DNA of 36,997 bases, taken from assembly GCA_948444865.1 (NCBI GenBank), contig CAOJVE010000006.1:1-36997 (forward strand). Direction: 5' to 3'. The translations under genes were made by a program, and so were the position numbers. This document shows positions 16,387 to 24,877 of this stretch, piece after piece (the stretch's first letter is position 1; each line of letters opens with the position of its first letter). The DNA comes from an uncultured Lachnospiraceae bacterium (lineage in GTDB: Bacteria; Bacillota; Clostridia; Lachnospirales; Lachnospiraceae). The notes beneath the pieces are model-generated. The model was not told the origin of the DNA and made no database searches. It worked only from the letters and a program-made list of their open reading frames with translations.

Positions 16387-17166
16387 ATGAATTATTCAGA
16401 AAATGCAGACAAGCAATATCATATTCAGGTAGGCAAAGGCGACGTAGGCCGTTACGTGATCCTGCCGGGGGACCCCAAGCGCTGCGGGAAAATCGCCCAA
16501 TATCTGGACGATGCCGTGCAGGTGGCCGACAGCCGGGAGTTCGTCACGTATACCGGCTATCTGGACGGCGTGAAAGTCAGCGTCACATCCACCGGCATCG
16601 GCGGCCCCTCGGCGGCCATTGCGCTGGAGGAACTGGTGAAGGCGGGGGCGGATGCCTTTGTGCGGGTGGGCACATGCGGCGGGATGCAGCCAGAAGTGAA
16701 AAGCGGGGACACGGTGATCGCCACCGGCGCGATTCGGATGGAGGGAACCAGCCGGGAATACGCGCCTCTGGAGTTTCCGGCGGTGGCAGACGCGCAGACG
16801 GTCCATGCGCTGATGGAGGCGGCGAAAGAGCTGGGGCAGGATTTCCATGTGGGGGTGGTGCAGAGCAAGGATTCCTTTTACGGACAGCACGCCCCGGAGG
16901 AAAAGCCGGTGAGCTACGAGCTGCTGCATAAGTGGGAGGCGTGGAAGCGGCTGGGCTGCCTGGCCTCCGAGATGGAAGCGGCGGCGCTTTTTGTGGCGGG
17001 CGCCAGCCTGGGCGTGCGGGTGGGCGCCTGTTTTCTGGTGATGGCCAATCAGGAGCGAGAAAAAGCTGGTCTGCCTAATCCGGTGGCGCACGACACGGAC
17101 CAGGCGATTCGGGTCGCGGTAGGCGCGGTGCGCCGGCTGATCGCGGCCGACAAAGAATCCCGGTAA
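16387..17166 (+). CDS. udp: Uridine phosphorylase
   Basis: The 259-residue product belongs to the NP-I nucleoside phosphorylase family, with ILPGDPKR at the phosphate site, [10 protein letters not shown], and SEMEAAALF near the ribose site. The pattern is that of uridine phosphorylases, which split uridine (and often deoxyuridine) into uracil and (deoxy)ribose-1-phosphate. The start at ATG 16387 is chosen because a GGGG-rich ribosome site lies just upstream and homologues begin there; the longer in-frame option has no such support. As the first gene of a four-gene set with cdd, deoB and deoC, it supplies the pentose-1-phosphate that deoB isomerises. A purine specificity cannot be fully excluded. 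Confidence 0.88.
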   Translation: MNYSENADKQYHIQVGKGDVGRYVILPGDPKRCGKIAQYLDDAVQVADSREFVTYTGYLDGVKVSVTSTGIGGPSAAIALEELVKAGADAFVRVGTCGGMQPEVKSGDTVIATGAIRMEGTSREYAPLEFPAVADAQTVHALMEAAKELGQDFHVGVVQSKDSFYGQHAPEEKPVSYELLHKWEAWKRLGCLASEMEAAALFVAGASLGVRVGACFLVMANQEREKAGLPNPVAHDTDQAIRVAVGAVRRLIAADKESR

Positions 17167-17186
17167 CTGGCGAAAGGAGATAAAAC

Positions 17187-17615
17187 ATGCAAGAGATGAC
17201 GAGGGAAAAGGCGCGGCGGCTGATTGAGGCGGCGTCCGCGCAGCTGAAATATTCATACGCGCCCTACTCCGATTTCCGGGTGGGCGCGGCGCTTCTGGCC
17301 AGAGACGGAAGGGTTTATACCGGATGCAACATCGAAAACGCCGCGTACGGGCCGTCCAACTGCGCGGAGCGGACGGCATTTTTCAAGGCGGTCAGCGAGG
17401 GCGCGCGGGATTTTGAGGCCATCTGCGTGGTGGGCGGGAAGGCCGGCCGGCTGACCTCCTACACGCCTCCCTGCGGCGTCTGCCGTCAGGTGATGATGGA
17501 GTTTTGCAACCCGGAAGAATTTCAGGTTATTCTGGCCACGGGAACGGAAGACTATAAGACGTACCGACTAAAGGAGCTGCTGCCCTTGGGGTTCGGGCCA
17601 GGGAATCTTACATAG
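17187..17615 (+). CDS. cdd: Cytidine deaminase
   Basis: The 142-residue product is a homotetrameric-type cytidine deaminase, converting (deoxy)cytidine to (deoxy)uridine. The zinc site is complete: Cys59 with catalytic Glu61 in SNCAERTAF, and the PCGVC pair at Cys96/Cys99. Substrate residues of the NIENAAYG segment are present. AAAGGAGA precedes the start. It lies about 20 bp after udp, so cytidine can be deaminated and then phosphorolysed by neighbouring products. Confidence 0.95.
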   Translation: MQEMTREKARRLIEAASAQLKYSYAPYSDFRVGAALLARDGRVYTGCNIENAAYGPSNCAERTAFFKAVSEGARDFEAICVVGGKAGRLTSYTPPCGVCRQVMMEFCNPEEFQVILATGTEDYKTYRLKELLPLGFGPGNLT

Positions 17616-17716
17616 AAAAGAAACGCGAGAAGTCGGACGGGAAACGAGCGTTCATTTGGCCCGGCGGCGCGAATTTCGCGTTGGAAACGGGCATTTATGG
17701 AAAGGCGGTCAAAAAA

Positions 17717-18907
17717 ATGAAGAGATATAAGCGGATTTTTGTAATCGTAATCGACTCCCTGGGCGTGGGGGCCATGCCGGACGCGGAGCGGTTCGGCGAT
17801 TTTGGCGTAAACACGCTGGGGCATATTTCGGAGTCTGTGGACACGTTTCGCATCCCCAATCTGCAGAAGCTGGGCATGGCCAACCTCACGCCCTTAAAAC
17901 AGGTGGCTCCGGCCGAAAACCCCCTGGGCTGCTACGGGGTTTTGCGGGAAAAAAGCAACGGCAAGGACACCATGACCGGCCACTGGGAGATGATGGGGAT
18001 CGAGACGAAAACGCCGTTTCAGACTTTTACGGAGCATGGATTCCCTAAAGAGCTGATCAAAGAGCTGGAGCGGCGCACCGGCCATAAAGTGATCGGAAAT
18101 AAGAGCGCCAGCGGAACGGCGATCATCGAGGAGCTGGGTGAGGAGGAAATTGCCACGGGCCATATGATTGTCTACACCTCGGCGGACTCCGTTCTACAGA
18201 TCTGCGGAAATGAGGAGACGTTTGACTTAAAAGAACTGTACCGCTGCTGTGAGATTGCCCGGGAGCTGACCCTTCGGGAAGAATGGAAGGTGGGCCGCGT
18301 GATTGCCAGGCCATACATCGGCAAGAAAAAAGGTGAATTTGAGCGGACCAGCAACCGCCATGACTACGCGCTGAAGCCCCCGGCCAAGACCGTGCTGAAC
18401 GCTTTGCAGGAAAACGGCTATGAAGTGATTTCCGTGGGAAAAATCGCGGATATTTTTGACGGCGAGGGAATCACCCAGTCCAATAAATCGAAATCTTCCG
18501 TCCACGGCATGGAGCAGACCATCGCCATTGCGGGGGAGGACTTTGAAGGGCTGTGTTTCGTGAATCTGGTGGACTTTGACGCCAAATGGGGGCACAGAAG
18601 GAACCCGAAAGGGTACAGGGACGAGTTGGAGCGGTTCGACGAGAAGCTGGAAATTCTGCTGGAGCGGTTAAAGGACGACGATCTGCTGCTGATCACAGCT
18701 GACCATGGCAATGATCCCACTTATAAGGGAACGGACCATACCAGAGAGAAGGTCCCCTTCCTGGCGTACGCCAAATCCATGGAGCGGCGGGAGCGGCTGG
18801 CGGAACAGGAAACCTTCGCGGTGATCGGGGCCACCATCGCGGACAATTTCGGGATTGCCATGCCGGGGGGCGCCATCGGCACATCCCTGCTGGAATATTT
18901 GAGATAG
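17717..18907 (+). CDS. deoB: Phosphopentomutase
   Basis: The 396-residue product has the normal DeoB length and motifs: the metal-binding [12 protein letters not shown] at the N-terminus, [20 protein letters not shown], and the [19 protein letters not shown] metal site. It interconverts (deoxy)ribose-1-phosphate and -5-phosphate. The start at 17717 is preferred to an upstream in-frame ATG at 17681 because the [16 protein letters not shown] opening matches the family and GGAAAGG lies upstream. It is between cdd and deoC, which use its substrate source and its product. Confidence 0.95.
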   Translation: MKRYKRIFVIVIDSLGVGAMPDAERFGDFGVNTLGHISESVDTFRIPNLQKLGMANLTPLKQVAPAENPLGCYGVLREKSNGKDTMTGHWEMMGIETKTPFQTFTEHGFPKELIKELERRTGHKVIGNKSASGTAIIEELGEEEIATGHMIVYTSADSVLQICGNEETFDLKELYRCCEIARELTLREEWKVGRVIARPYIGKKKGEFERTSNRHDYALKPPAKTVLNALQENGYEVISVGKIADIFDGEGITQSNKSKSSVHGMEQTIAIAGEDFEGLCFVNLVDFDAKWGHRRNPKGYRDELERFDEKLEILLERLKDDDLLLITADHGNDPTYKGTDHTREKVPFLAYAKSMERRERLAEQETFAVIGATIADNFGIAMPGGAIGTSLLEYLR

Positions 18908-18921
18908 AGGGGAGCGGAAAA

Positions 18922-19563
18922 ATGAACCAGGAAATTTTAAAATATGTGGATCACACGCTGCTGTCCCAGACGGCCACCTGGCAGGAGATCCAGGAGACGC
19001 TGGACGACGCCATCAAGTTTGGGGCGGCGTCCGCCTGCATCCCCGCGTCCTATGTGAAACAGGCGGCGCAGTATGTGGACGGAAAGCTGCCCATCTGCAC
19101 GGTCATCGGTTTTCCCAACGGTTACAGCACAAAAGCGGCGAAGGCGTTCGAGGCGCGGGACGCCATCGAAAACGGCGCCTCTGAGATCGACATGGTAATC
19201 CAGATCGGTTTTTTAAAAGACAAAAGATACCAGGAAGTGGAGGAGGAAATTCGCGCCGTTCGGCAGGCGTGCGGGAATAAGATTCTGAAAGTGATTATAG
19301 AGACGTGCCTTCTGACCCGAGAGGAGAAGGTGAAGATGTGCGAAATCGTAAACGACGCAGGCGCGGATTACATCAAGACCTCCACTGGATTTGCAGGCGG
19401 GGGAGCCACATTTGCGGACGTGGCGCTGATGAAAGAGCATGTGGGAGAAAACGTGAAAATCAAAGCGGCCGGGGGGATTTCCTCCTTTGAAGACGCCGAA
19501 GAATTCATCCGCCTGGGCGCCGGGAGGCTTGGAACCAGCCGGCTGATCAAGCTTCTGAAATAA
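18922..19563 (+). CDS. deoC: Deoxyribose-phosphate aldolase
   Basis: The 213-residue product is a class I aldolase splitting deoxyribose-5-phosphate to acetaldehyde and glyceraldehyde-3-phosphate. The Schiff-base lysine is Lys152 in YIKTSTGF, and further markers are [10 protein letters not shown] and [18 protein letters not shown] precedes the start. It is the last gene of the operon, so the set can degrade pyrimidine deoxynucleosides to central metabolites. A bidirectional hairpin follows. Confidence 0.95.
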   Translation: MNQEILKYVDHTLLSQTATWQEIQETLDDAIKFGAASACIPASYVKQAAQYVDGKLPICTVIGFPNGYSTKAAKAFEARDAIENGASEIDMVIQIGFLKDKRYQEVEEEIRAVRQACGNKILKVIIETCLLTREEKVKMCEIVNDAGADYIKTSTGFAGGGATFADVALMKEHVGENVKIKAAGGISSFEDAEEFIRLGAGRLGTSRLIKLLK

Positions 19564-19584
19564 AGACTTTTGCTTTAAAATGTC

Positions 19585-19637
19585 CGCAGGCGAACGCCAC
19601 AATCTATAAGAAGGTTGTGGCGTTTTGGCGTCTGCGC
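19585..19637. terminator. Bidirectional terminator between deoC and the NhaC gene
   Basis: AACGCCACAA (19593-19602) pairs perfectly with TTGTGGCGTT (19615-19624), and the stem extends outward with CGCAGGCG/CGTCTGCG. It lies between converging genes, which both end nearby. Confidence 0.75.
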
Positions 19638-19667
19638 CGCAGGGCGGGTTATTATTTATGTAAGAAA

Positions 19668-21299
19668 TCAGGCTTTCGCCACATGCACTTTCTGGATGAC
19701 AATCAGCGTGCCCAGCATCAGCACGATGGCCACCGGCAGCGCAATGAGCGCGTTAGGAACGAACCCGGCAATGATATAGCTTACGAAGCTGACCGCGGCC
19801 ACCGTGATGGCATAAGGCAGCTGGGTGGATACGTGGGTTACATGGTCGCATTGGGAGCCCGCGCTGGCCATGATGGTTGTGTCCGAGATCGGTGAGCAGT
19901 GGTCGCCGCAAACGGCTCCGGCCATACAGGCGGAGACGCAGATAACGCCGATGGGATTGCCCAATGGGAACACGGCCAGAGTGATCGGAATCAGGATTCC
20001 GAAGGTGCCCCAGGATGTGCCCGTCGCAAACGCCAGGAACACGCCGATGAGGAATACGATCGCTGGCAGGAACGACTGGAAGCTGCTGGCGGAACCCTGC
20101 ACCACCGCTTCCACGAACTGTTTCGCGCCCAGGGAATCGGTCATTGCCTTTAAGCTCCATGCGAAAGTCAGAATCAGGATGGCCGGAACCATGGATTTAA
20201 ATCCTTCCGGGATGGCGTCCGTAATCTCTGAGAATGAAATGTTTCTGCGAATCAGGTAATAAATCATGGTCAGAATCAGTGCCACAGCGGAACCCAGCAT
20301 CAGTCCGATGGACGCGTCCGAATTAGAGAATGCGTCCACGAAACTGGTTCCCTCGAAGAAACCGCCGGAGTAAATCATGCCGATGACGCAGGAAACGATC
20401 AATACGGCGATGGGGAGAACCAGATCCATCACTTTTCCGTCGGGATTGGAAGATTCAGAAGCCGCGGCGGCATACTCTTCCATACCTGAGAAAATGTCCC
20501 CGTTTTCTTTGGCGTTTTTCTCATGTTTGGCCATGGGGCCATAGTCCATGCCGGTCAGGGCAAGGAAGATCATCATGATAATCGTCAGCAGGGCGTAAAA
20601 GTTAAACGGAATTGTCCGGATAAAAAGGTACAGTCCGTTTCCGTCCTCCACGTAGCTGGCCACTGCCGCCGCCCAGGAAGACACCGGCGCGATGATGCAT
20701 ACCGGCGCAGCCGTAGCGTCGATGACGTAGGACAGCTTGGCCCTTGATATCTTACTTTTGTCGGAAACCGGTCGCATCACGCTGCCCACCGTCAGACAGT
20801 TGAAATAATCGTCAATAAAAATCAGCACGCCCAGGGCGATGGTGGCTAACTGCGCGCCCGCCCGGGTTTTGATACGGCTGGTGGCCCAGCGTCCAAAGGC
20901 GGCGGAACCTCCGGCCTTGTTCATCAGGACAACCATGATGCCCAGAATCACCAGGAAGATCAGAATGCCTACGTTGTAAGCGTCGGAAAGCACGGATACG
21001 ATGCCGTCGTTGAACACGTGCGTAAGCGTTCCCTCGAAATTAAAGTTTGAGTAGAGCAGACCTCCGATTACGATGCCGACGAACAGAGAAGAGTACACCT
21101 CCTTTGTGATCAATGCAAGCCCGATCGCGATCACAGGCGGAAGCAGTGACCAGAACGTCATATAGAAGTGGCTCGTGGGTTTCGAGGCTTCTTCCTCCGC
21201 AGCGTAAGCGATGACGGGGAAGAGCATAGTTATGGCTGAGGCAAGAAACATCAGGTGCATGAGCCGATGTCTCTTAGGTGTGTCTTGTTTCTTTTTCAT
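19668..21299 (-). CDS. nhaC: NhaC-family Na+/H+ antiporter
   Basis: The 543-residue product is a polytopic membrane protein with about 11-12 hydrophobic segments and the NhaC/arginine-ornithine-like signatures GTSWGTFGILIPITLAVF and GDHCSPISDTTIMAS. The start at 21299 is chosen because GAGAGGA lies upstream; the in-frame ATG at 21350 falls in a long palindrome. The N-terminus (LMFLASAITMLFPVIAYAA) resembles a cleavable signal or an extra first helix. NhaC-family proteins exchange Na+ and H+, or occasionally substrates such as malate/lactate, so the exact role is open. The gene is single and minus-strand, facing deoC. Sodium handling would fit an acetogen with a Na+-based energy economy, though this is inference. 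Confidence 0.85.
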   Translation of the reverse strand: MKKKQDTPKRHRLMHLMFLASAITMLFPVIAYAAEEEASKPTSHFYMTFWSLLPPVIAIGLALITKEVYSSLFVGIVIGGLLYSNFNFEGTLTHVFNDGIVSVLSDAYNVGILIFLVILGIMVVLMNKAGGSAAFGRWATSRIKTRAGAQLATIALGVLIFIDDYFNCLTVGSVMRPVSDKSKISRAKLSYVIDATAAPVCIIAPVSSWAAAVASYVEDGNGLYLFIRTIPFNFYALLTIIMMIFLALTGMDYGPMAKHEKNAKENGDIFSGMEEYAAAASESSNPDGKVMDLVLPIAVLIVSCVIGMIYSGGFFEGTSFVDAFSNSDASIGLMLGSAVALILTMIYYLIRRNISFSEITDAIPEGFKSMVPAILILTFAWSLKAMTDSLGAKQFVEAVVQGSASSFQSFLPAIVFLIGVFLAFATGTSWGTFGILIPITLAVFPLGNPIGVICVSACMAGAVCGDHCSPISDTTIMASAGSQCDHVTHVSTQLPYAITVAAVSFVSYIIAGFVPNALIALPVAIVLMLGTLIVIQKVHVAKA

Positions 21300-21329
21300 C
21301 TTGCGTCCTCTCTTTCTAAATCCATTGTT

Positions 21330-21369
21330 GCAGCTGAAAGTCAACGCCATTTATTTGACTTTAAGCTGC
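21330..21369. promoter_or_regulatory. 15-bp inverted repeat upstream of nhaC (operator or leader hairpin)
   Basis: GCAGCTGAAAGTCAA (21330-21344) is repeated inverted at 21355-21369 with a single mismatch across a 10-bp spacer. It lies about 30-70 bp before the nhaC start, where a repressor site or leader stem would act. No T tract follows on the minus strand, so it is not a standard terminator. No convincing nhaC promoter was found; a TTGACT lies within the palindrome. Confidence 0.55.
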
Positions 21370-21505
21370 ACGAATTATCCAAAACGGATACACCAATTTT
21401 AACATATATTGAGTAAAATTGCACCTATCATATGACTTTTATGCGAAAAAATTGTGACAGTTGCTGGAATTCTCTTTTTGGCGGGCAAGGTCAGCAAATT
21501 TTGCC

Positions 21506-21534
21506 TTGTAAAATCCGTCCAACTGTAGTATAAT
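21506..21534 (+). promoter_or_regulatory. Promoter of rplS
   Basis: TTGTAA (21506-21511), a 17-bp spacer and TATAAT (21529-21534) form a good vegetative promoter. Transcription should start near 21541, giving a leader of about 180 nt before rplS. The stretch 21370-21505 ahead of it is AT-rich with nothing else recognisable. Confidence 0.75.
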
Positions 21535-21555
21535 CGCACTTGTTATATTTTTAAT

Positions 21556-21712
21556 TGAAGTGGCCAAGTGGCCACAGTGATATGCCCAGAGGGTATTTCC
21601 AATGAAACGGCCGAATGGCCATGGAGGTATGCCCGGAGGGCGTATGCATGAAGAGATGGTCCTCTGTCGCAGTCATTGGCCTGCAGTCAAGAACATCCAA
21701 ATAGAACGAAGG
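21556..21712 (+). ncRNA. Structured rplS leader with two tandem copies of a two-hairpin unit
   Basis: Unit 1 (21556-21596) and unit 2 (21603-21643) are 30/41 identical without gaps, and 10 of the 11 differences are transitions. Each unit has a GGCC/GGCC stem with a 4-nt loop (AAGT or GAAT) followed by a TATGCCC/GGG(C/T) stem with a 3-nt loop (AGA or GGA). The leader ends at the rplS ribosome site. An L19 leader family is known in low-GC Gram-positives (Rfam L19_leader); membership was not tested. It may be an autoregulatory site bound by L19. Confidence 0.55.
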
Positions 21713-21722
21713 AGTGAAATCA

Positions 21723-22073
21723 ATGAACGAAATTATCAGGAAAATCGAAGCCACCCAGATGAAAGAGCAGCCGCCCGAATTTCGCGTAGGGGATACGGTC
21801 AAAGTTTACGCGAAGATCAAAGAGGGAAATCGTGAGAGAATCCAGGTGTTTGAAGGCACTGTGCTGAAAAGGCAGAACGGCGGCAACCGCGAGACTTTCA
21901 CAGTTCGCAAGACATCCAACGGCATCGGCGTTGAGAAGACATGGCCGCTGCATTCACCGAATGTGGAGAAGGTGGAAATTGTCCGTTACGGTAAAGTAAG
22001 AAGGGCGAAGTTGAATTATCTGAGAAATCGCGTGGGCAAACGCGCGAAAGTAAAAGAGCGTGTGGTAAGGTAG
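21723..22073 (+). CDS. rplS: 50S ribosomal protein L19
   Basis: The 116-residue product is L19, located at the 30S-50S interface. Typical segments are [68 protein letters not shown] and a basic C-terminus. ATG 21723 is chosen over the in-frame GTG at 21714 because GAAGGAGTG lies 8 nt upstream and the family starts here. In many Firmicutes rplS follows rpsP-rimM-trmD; here those genes are absent upstream and rplS has its own promoter and structured leader. A strong hairpin terminator follows, but lepB, rbgA and rnhB keep the usual downstream order. Confidence 0.97.
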   Translation: MNEIIRKIEATQMKEQPPEFRVGDTVKVYAKIKEGNRERIQVFEGTVLKRQNGGNRETFTVRKTSNGIGVEKTWPLHSPNVEKVEIVRYGKVRRAKLNYLRNRVGKRAKVKERVVR

Positions 22074-22086
22074 TAGTGGATTTTGA

Positions 22087-22112
22087 GGGGCTGTGTAAAC
22101 AGCCCCTTTATT
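22087..22112 (+). terminator. Rho-independent terminator after rplS
   Basis: GGGGCTG (22087-22093) pairs with CAGCCCC (22100-22106) around a 6-nt loop, followed by TTTATT. It lies 13 bp after the rplS stop codon. Confidence 0.85.
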
Positions 22113-22200
22113 CCCGCGAGCAGTAAGCCAAGCAGACGCGCTTGCATGGATATTTGGCGACTGCCGCGGGGGTCAAACGCCCCGTTGCCTGCAGCGGGGC
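22113..22200 (+). repeat. Structured intergenic element between rplS and lepB (two hairpins; possible dispersed repeat or leader RNA)
   Basis: The first, long hairpin pairs CCCGCG (22113-22118), CAGT (22121-22124) and GCCAA (22127-22131) with TTGGC (22154-22158), ACTG (22160-22163) and CGCGGG (22165-22170), with small internal loops. The second hairpin is GCCCCGTTGC (22179-22188) with GCAGCGGGGC (22191-22200). The latter has a modest T-rich tail and could attenuate transcription into lepB. The sequence resembles intergenic repeats of Lachnospiraceae in my memory, which was not verified. Confidence 0.5.
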
Positions 22201-22238
22201 ATTTGATTTCTATAGGGAAGATTTCCGGAGGTTTTCAG

Positions 22239-22814
22239 ATGGCGGGAAAAGCATCAGGTGAAAAGACTTTTTTTGAAAGCGATTTTGTAAAAAATATTTT
22301 GATATGGTTTTTTCAGATTGCGGTGGTTTTGGCCTGCGCCGTGGTGGTGGCAATCTTTTTTTTCCAGTCGGTGACGATGCAGGAGGGCTCCATGGAACCC
22401 ACGCTGGCGGCGGGGGAGCGCTTCTTTATCAATAAAATGGCGTACAAGCTGGGAAGCCCCGAGCGGGGGGACATCATTGTCTTTAAAACCAGCTCCAAGG
22501 AGGAGGCCGCCATGCAGATTAAGCGGGTGATCGGCCTTCCGGGGGAAACTATACAGATTAAGGACGGCCAGATTCTGATCGATAACGAAACGTACAAAGA
22601 AGGCAGAGATTTTCCCAGCATCGCCAATCCGGGGCTGGCTGAGGAGGGCGTGTCCCTAGAGTCGGGCGAGTATTTCGTGTTGGGGGACAACCGTAACAAC
22701 AGCGACGACAGCCGCTATGGGGACGTGGGAAGCGTCCAGCGAAAGAACATCGTGGGGCAGATCTGGTTTGTGGCGGGGCCTGTTAAAAAAATAGGATTTC
22801 TGAAAGAAGATTGA
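22239..22814 (+). CDS. lepB: Signal peptidase I
   Basis: The 191-residue product is a type I signal peptidase of the short Gram-positive (SipS-like) kind that removes signal peptides at the outer face of the membrane. One membrane helix (about residues 20-42) is followed by the catalytic dyad: Ser51 in GSMEPTL and Lys95 in MQIKRVIGLPGE. The later GDNRNNSDDSRYGDVG segment is the conserved box E. ATG 22239 is chosen because CCGGAGG lies 7 nt upstream; in-frame codons further upstream run through the hairpin element. It sits between rplS and rbgA, a frequent Firmicute arrangement. Confidence 0.95.
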   Translation: MAGKASGEKTFFESDFVKNILIWFFQIAVVLACAVVVAIFFFQSVTMQEGSMEPTLAAGERFFINKMAYKLGSPERGDIIVFKTSSKEEAAMQIKRVIGLPGETIQIKDGQILIDNETYKEGRDFPSIANPGLAEEGVSLESGEYFVLGDNRNNSDDSRYGDVGSVQRKNIVGQIWFVAGPVKKIGFLKED

Positions 22815-22837
22815 CAGCCGGAAAGGAAAAGAAGAGT

Positions 22838-23671
22838 ATGAATTTACAGTGGTATCCGGGGCATATGACGAAGGCCAGGCGGATGATGCAGGAAGACTTA
22901 AAACTGATTGATCTGGTGATCGAGCTTTTGGACGCACGGGCGCCGCTCAGCAGCCGCAATCCCGACATTGACGAGATGTGCCGGCAGAAATCCCGGCTTT
23001 TGCTTTTGAACAAGGCGGACCTGGCGGACGAGCGGAAGAATCAGGCCTGGAGCGCTTTTTTTCAGGAAAAAGGCTTTCACGTGGCAAAGGTGGATTCCAG
23101 GAGCACGGCGCAGGTGAAATTTATCCACAACATCGTCCGGGAAGCCTGCCAGGAGAAGCTGGAGCGGGACCGGAAAAGGGGCATTAAGAACCGTCCCATA
23201 CGCGCTATGGCGGTGGGGATTCCCAACGTGGGGAAATCCACGTTCATCAATACGTTTGCCGGGAAAGCCTGCACGAAGACCGGGAACCGGCCGGGCGTTA
23301 CCAAGGGCAAGCAGTGGATTCGCCTGAACAAAAGCGTGGAGCTTTTGGACACCCCCGGTATTCTCTGGCCCAAGTTTGACGATCCCCAGGTGGGGACGCG
23401 GCTGGCCATGATTGGTTCGGTGAAAGACGAGATCGTCAACATAGACGAACTGGCCCTGCAGCTGATCGCTTATCTGAAAGCGGAGTATCCGGGGATTTTG
23501 CAAAAAAGGTATGACATAGAGGAGAGCGGGGAGCCCGTGCAGCTTTTGGAGGCCATCGCCCGCGAGCGCAAATGCGTGAAAAAAGGCGCGGATCTGGACT
23601 ATGGAAAAGCGGCGGGCATGATTCTGGAAGAATTCCGCTCCGGGAAGCTGGGGCGCATTACCCTGGAATGA
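22838..23671 (+). CDS. rbgA: Ribosome biogenesis GTPase RbgA (YlqF)
   Basis: The 277-residue product is a circularly permuted GTPase: G4 (NKAD, 58-61) precedes the P-loop G1 (GIPNVGKS, 127-134) and G3 (DTPG, near 171). The N-terminus NLQWYPGHMTKARR is diagnostic of YlqF/RbgA, which assists late 50S assembly. The C-terminal ANTAR-like RNA-binding domain is present at normal length. The start at 22838 follows GGAAAGGA. It lies 23 bp after lepB in the usual order with rnhB downstream, and is probably cotranscribed with lepB. Confidence 0.95.
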   Translation: MNLQWYPGHMTKARRMMQEDLKLIDLVIELLDARAPLSSRNPDIDEMCRQKSRLLLLNKADLADERKNQAWSAFFQEKGFHVAKVDSRSTAQVKFIHNIVREACQEKLERDRKRGIKNRPIRAMAVGIPNVGKSTFINTFAGKACTKTGNRPGVTKGKQWIRLNKSVELLDTPGILWPKFDDPQVGTRLAMIGSVKDEIVNIDELALQLIAYLKAEYPGILQKRYDIEESGEPVQLLEAIARERKCVKKGADLDYGKAAGMILEEFRSGKLGRITLE

Positions 23672-23730
23672 TTTTTGCGGCGTCTGCATATGAATAGTCG
23701 AAACCCTAAAGAGCAGGCGGTAAGGTTTTT

Positions 23731-24870
23731 ATGCAGATCCATGTTGTGGAAGAAGGAGACACGGTGGACGGCGTTGCCCAGGCGTATGGCGTCCCTGTGG
23801 AAATACTGATTCTGGATAACCAGCTGGTTTATCCCTACAAACTGGCCATCGGCCAGGCGCTGTACATCCCGACTTACGACTCGGCAGGGGAGCGGCCTCT
23901 GGCGCAGGTTTCCGGCTATGCGTATCCCTATATCAGCCCCTGGGTGTTAGGGCAGACGCTTCCGTTTCTGACGGAACTTCCTATTTTTTCCTATGGATTT
24001 ACAGCGGAGGGATGGCTGATTTGGCCGGCTTCCGAGGAAAGCTGGATGATCGACATGTGCAGCGCCCAAGGGGTGATCCCGTTTCTGACGCTGACTCCGC
24101 TGGACGACCAGGGCAAGTTTGACAACGGGCGGATTGCCTCGGTGGTGCAAAATCCGGCGGCGGGGGAGCGGCTGATTCAGGAGCTTATAAGCGTTCTTCG
24201 GCAAAAGGGATACGGGGGCGTGGACATAGATTTTGAGTATATCCGCCTGGAAGACCGGGACGCTTTTACAGAATTTGTCCGCAGGGCGGCGGACGCGCTC
24301 CACGAGAATAGCTTCCGCATAAGCGTAGCCCTGGCCCCCAAGACCTCCGCCGACCAGCGGGGGCTTCTCTACGAGGGAAAAGACTATCCGGCGCTGGGAG
24401 CCCTGGCGGACAGCGTGCTTTTGATGACCTACGAGTGGGGCTACAAATACGGGCCGAATATGGCGGTGGCCCCCATACATAATGTAGAACAGGTGGTGCT
24501 GTACGCGCTCACGGAAATCCCCGCCGCCAAGATACGCCTGGGGATTCCCAATTATGGATACGATTGGCCGCTGCCTTTTGTGAAGGGCGTCACCGCGGCC
24601 AACACCATCGGGAACGTGGAGGCGGTGCAGATCGCCATCGCCCACTATGCGCGGATTCAATACGACGAGACGGCCCAGTCGCCGCATTTTCGCTACTGGC
24701 AGGAAGACGTGGAGCATGAAGTCTGGTTCGAGGACGTGCGAAGCCTGGCGGCGAAGTTTTCTCTGGTGAAAAAATACGGGCTGCAGGGGATGGGCTACTG
24801 GCAGATCATGCGCTGGTGGCGGGCCAACTGGCTGGCGTTGGAAGACGCTTTTTTGATTCAGAAGGATTGA
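23731..24870 (+). CDS. LysM domain plus glycoside hydrolase family 18 protein (SleL/YaaH-like)
   Basis: The 379-residue product opens with one LysM peptidoglycan-binding domain (residues 1-50, VEEGDTVDGVAQAYGVP to ALYIP). A GH18 catalytic domain follows, with the active-site signature GVDIDFEYI (DxxDxDxE type, the last Glu as acid) and the closing MGYWQIMRWWR strand. Relatives include spore-cortex N-acetylglucosaminidases such as SleL/YaaH, which usually carry two LysM domains. There is no classical signal peptide, as in SleL. TAAGG lies 5 nt before the ATG. It is inserted between rbgA and rnhB, which are often adjacent. A role in spore germination or wall turnover is inference. Confidence 0.85.
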   Translation: MQIHVVEEGDTVDGVAQAYGVPVEILILDNQLVYPYKLAIGQALYIPTYDSAGERPLAQVSGYAYPYISPWVLGQTLPFLTELPIFSYGFTAEGWLIWPASEESWMIDMCSAQGVIPFLTLTPLDDQGKFDNGRIASVVQNPAAGERLIQELISVLRQKGYGGVDIDFEYIRLEDRDAFTEFVRRAADALHENSFRISVALAPKTSADQRGLLYEGKDYPALGALADSVLLMTYEWGYKYGPNMAVAPIHNVEQVVLYALTEIPAAKIRLGIPNYGYDWPLPFVKGVTAANTIGNVEAVQIAIAHYARIQYDETAQSPHFRYWQEDVEHEVWFEDVRSLAAKFSLVKKYGLQGMGYWQIMRWWRANWLALEDAFLIQKD

Positions 24871-24877
24871 CAAAAAG

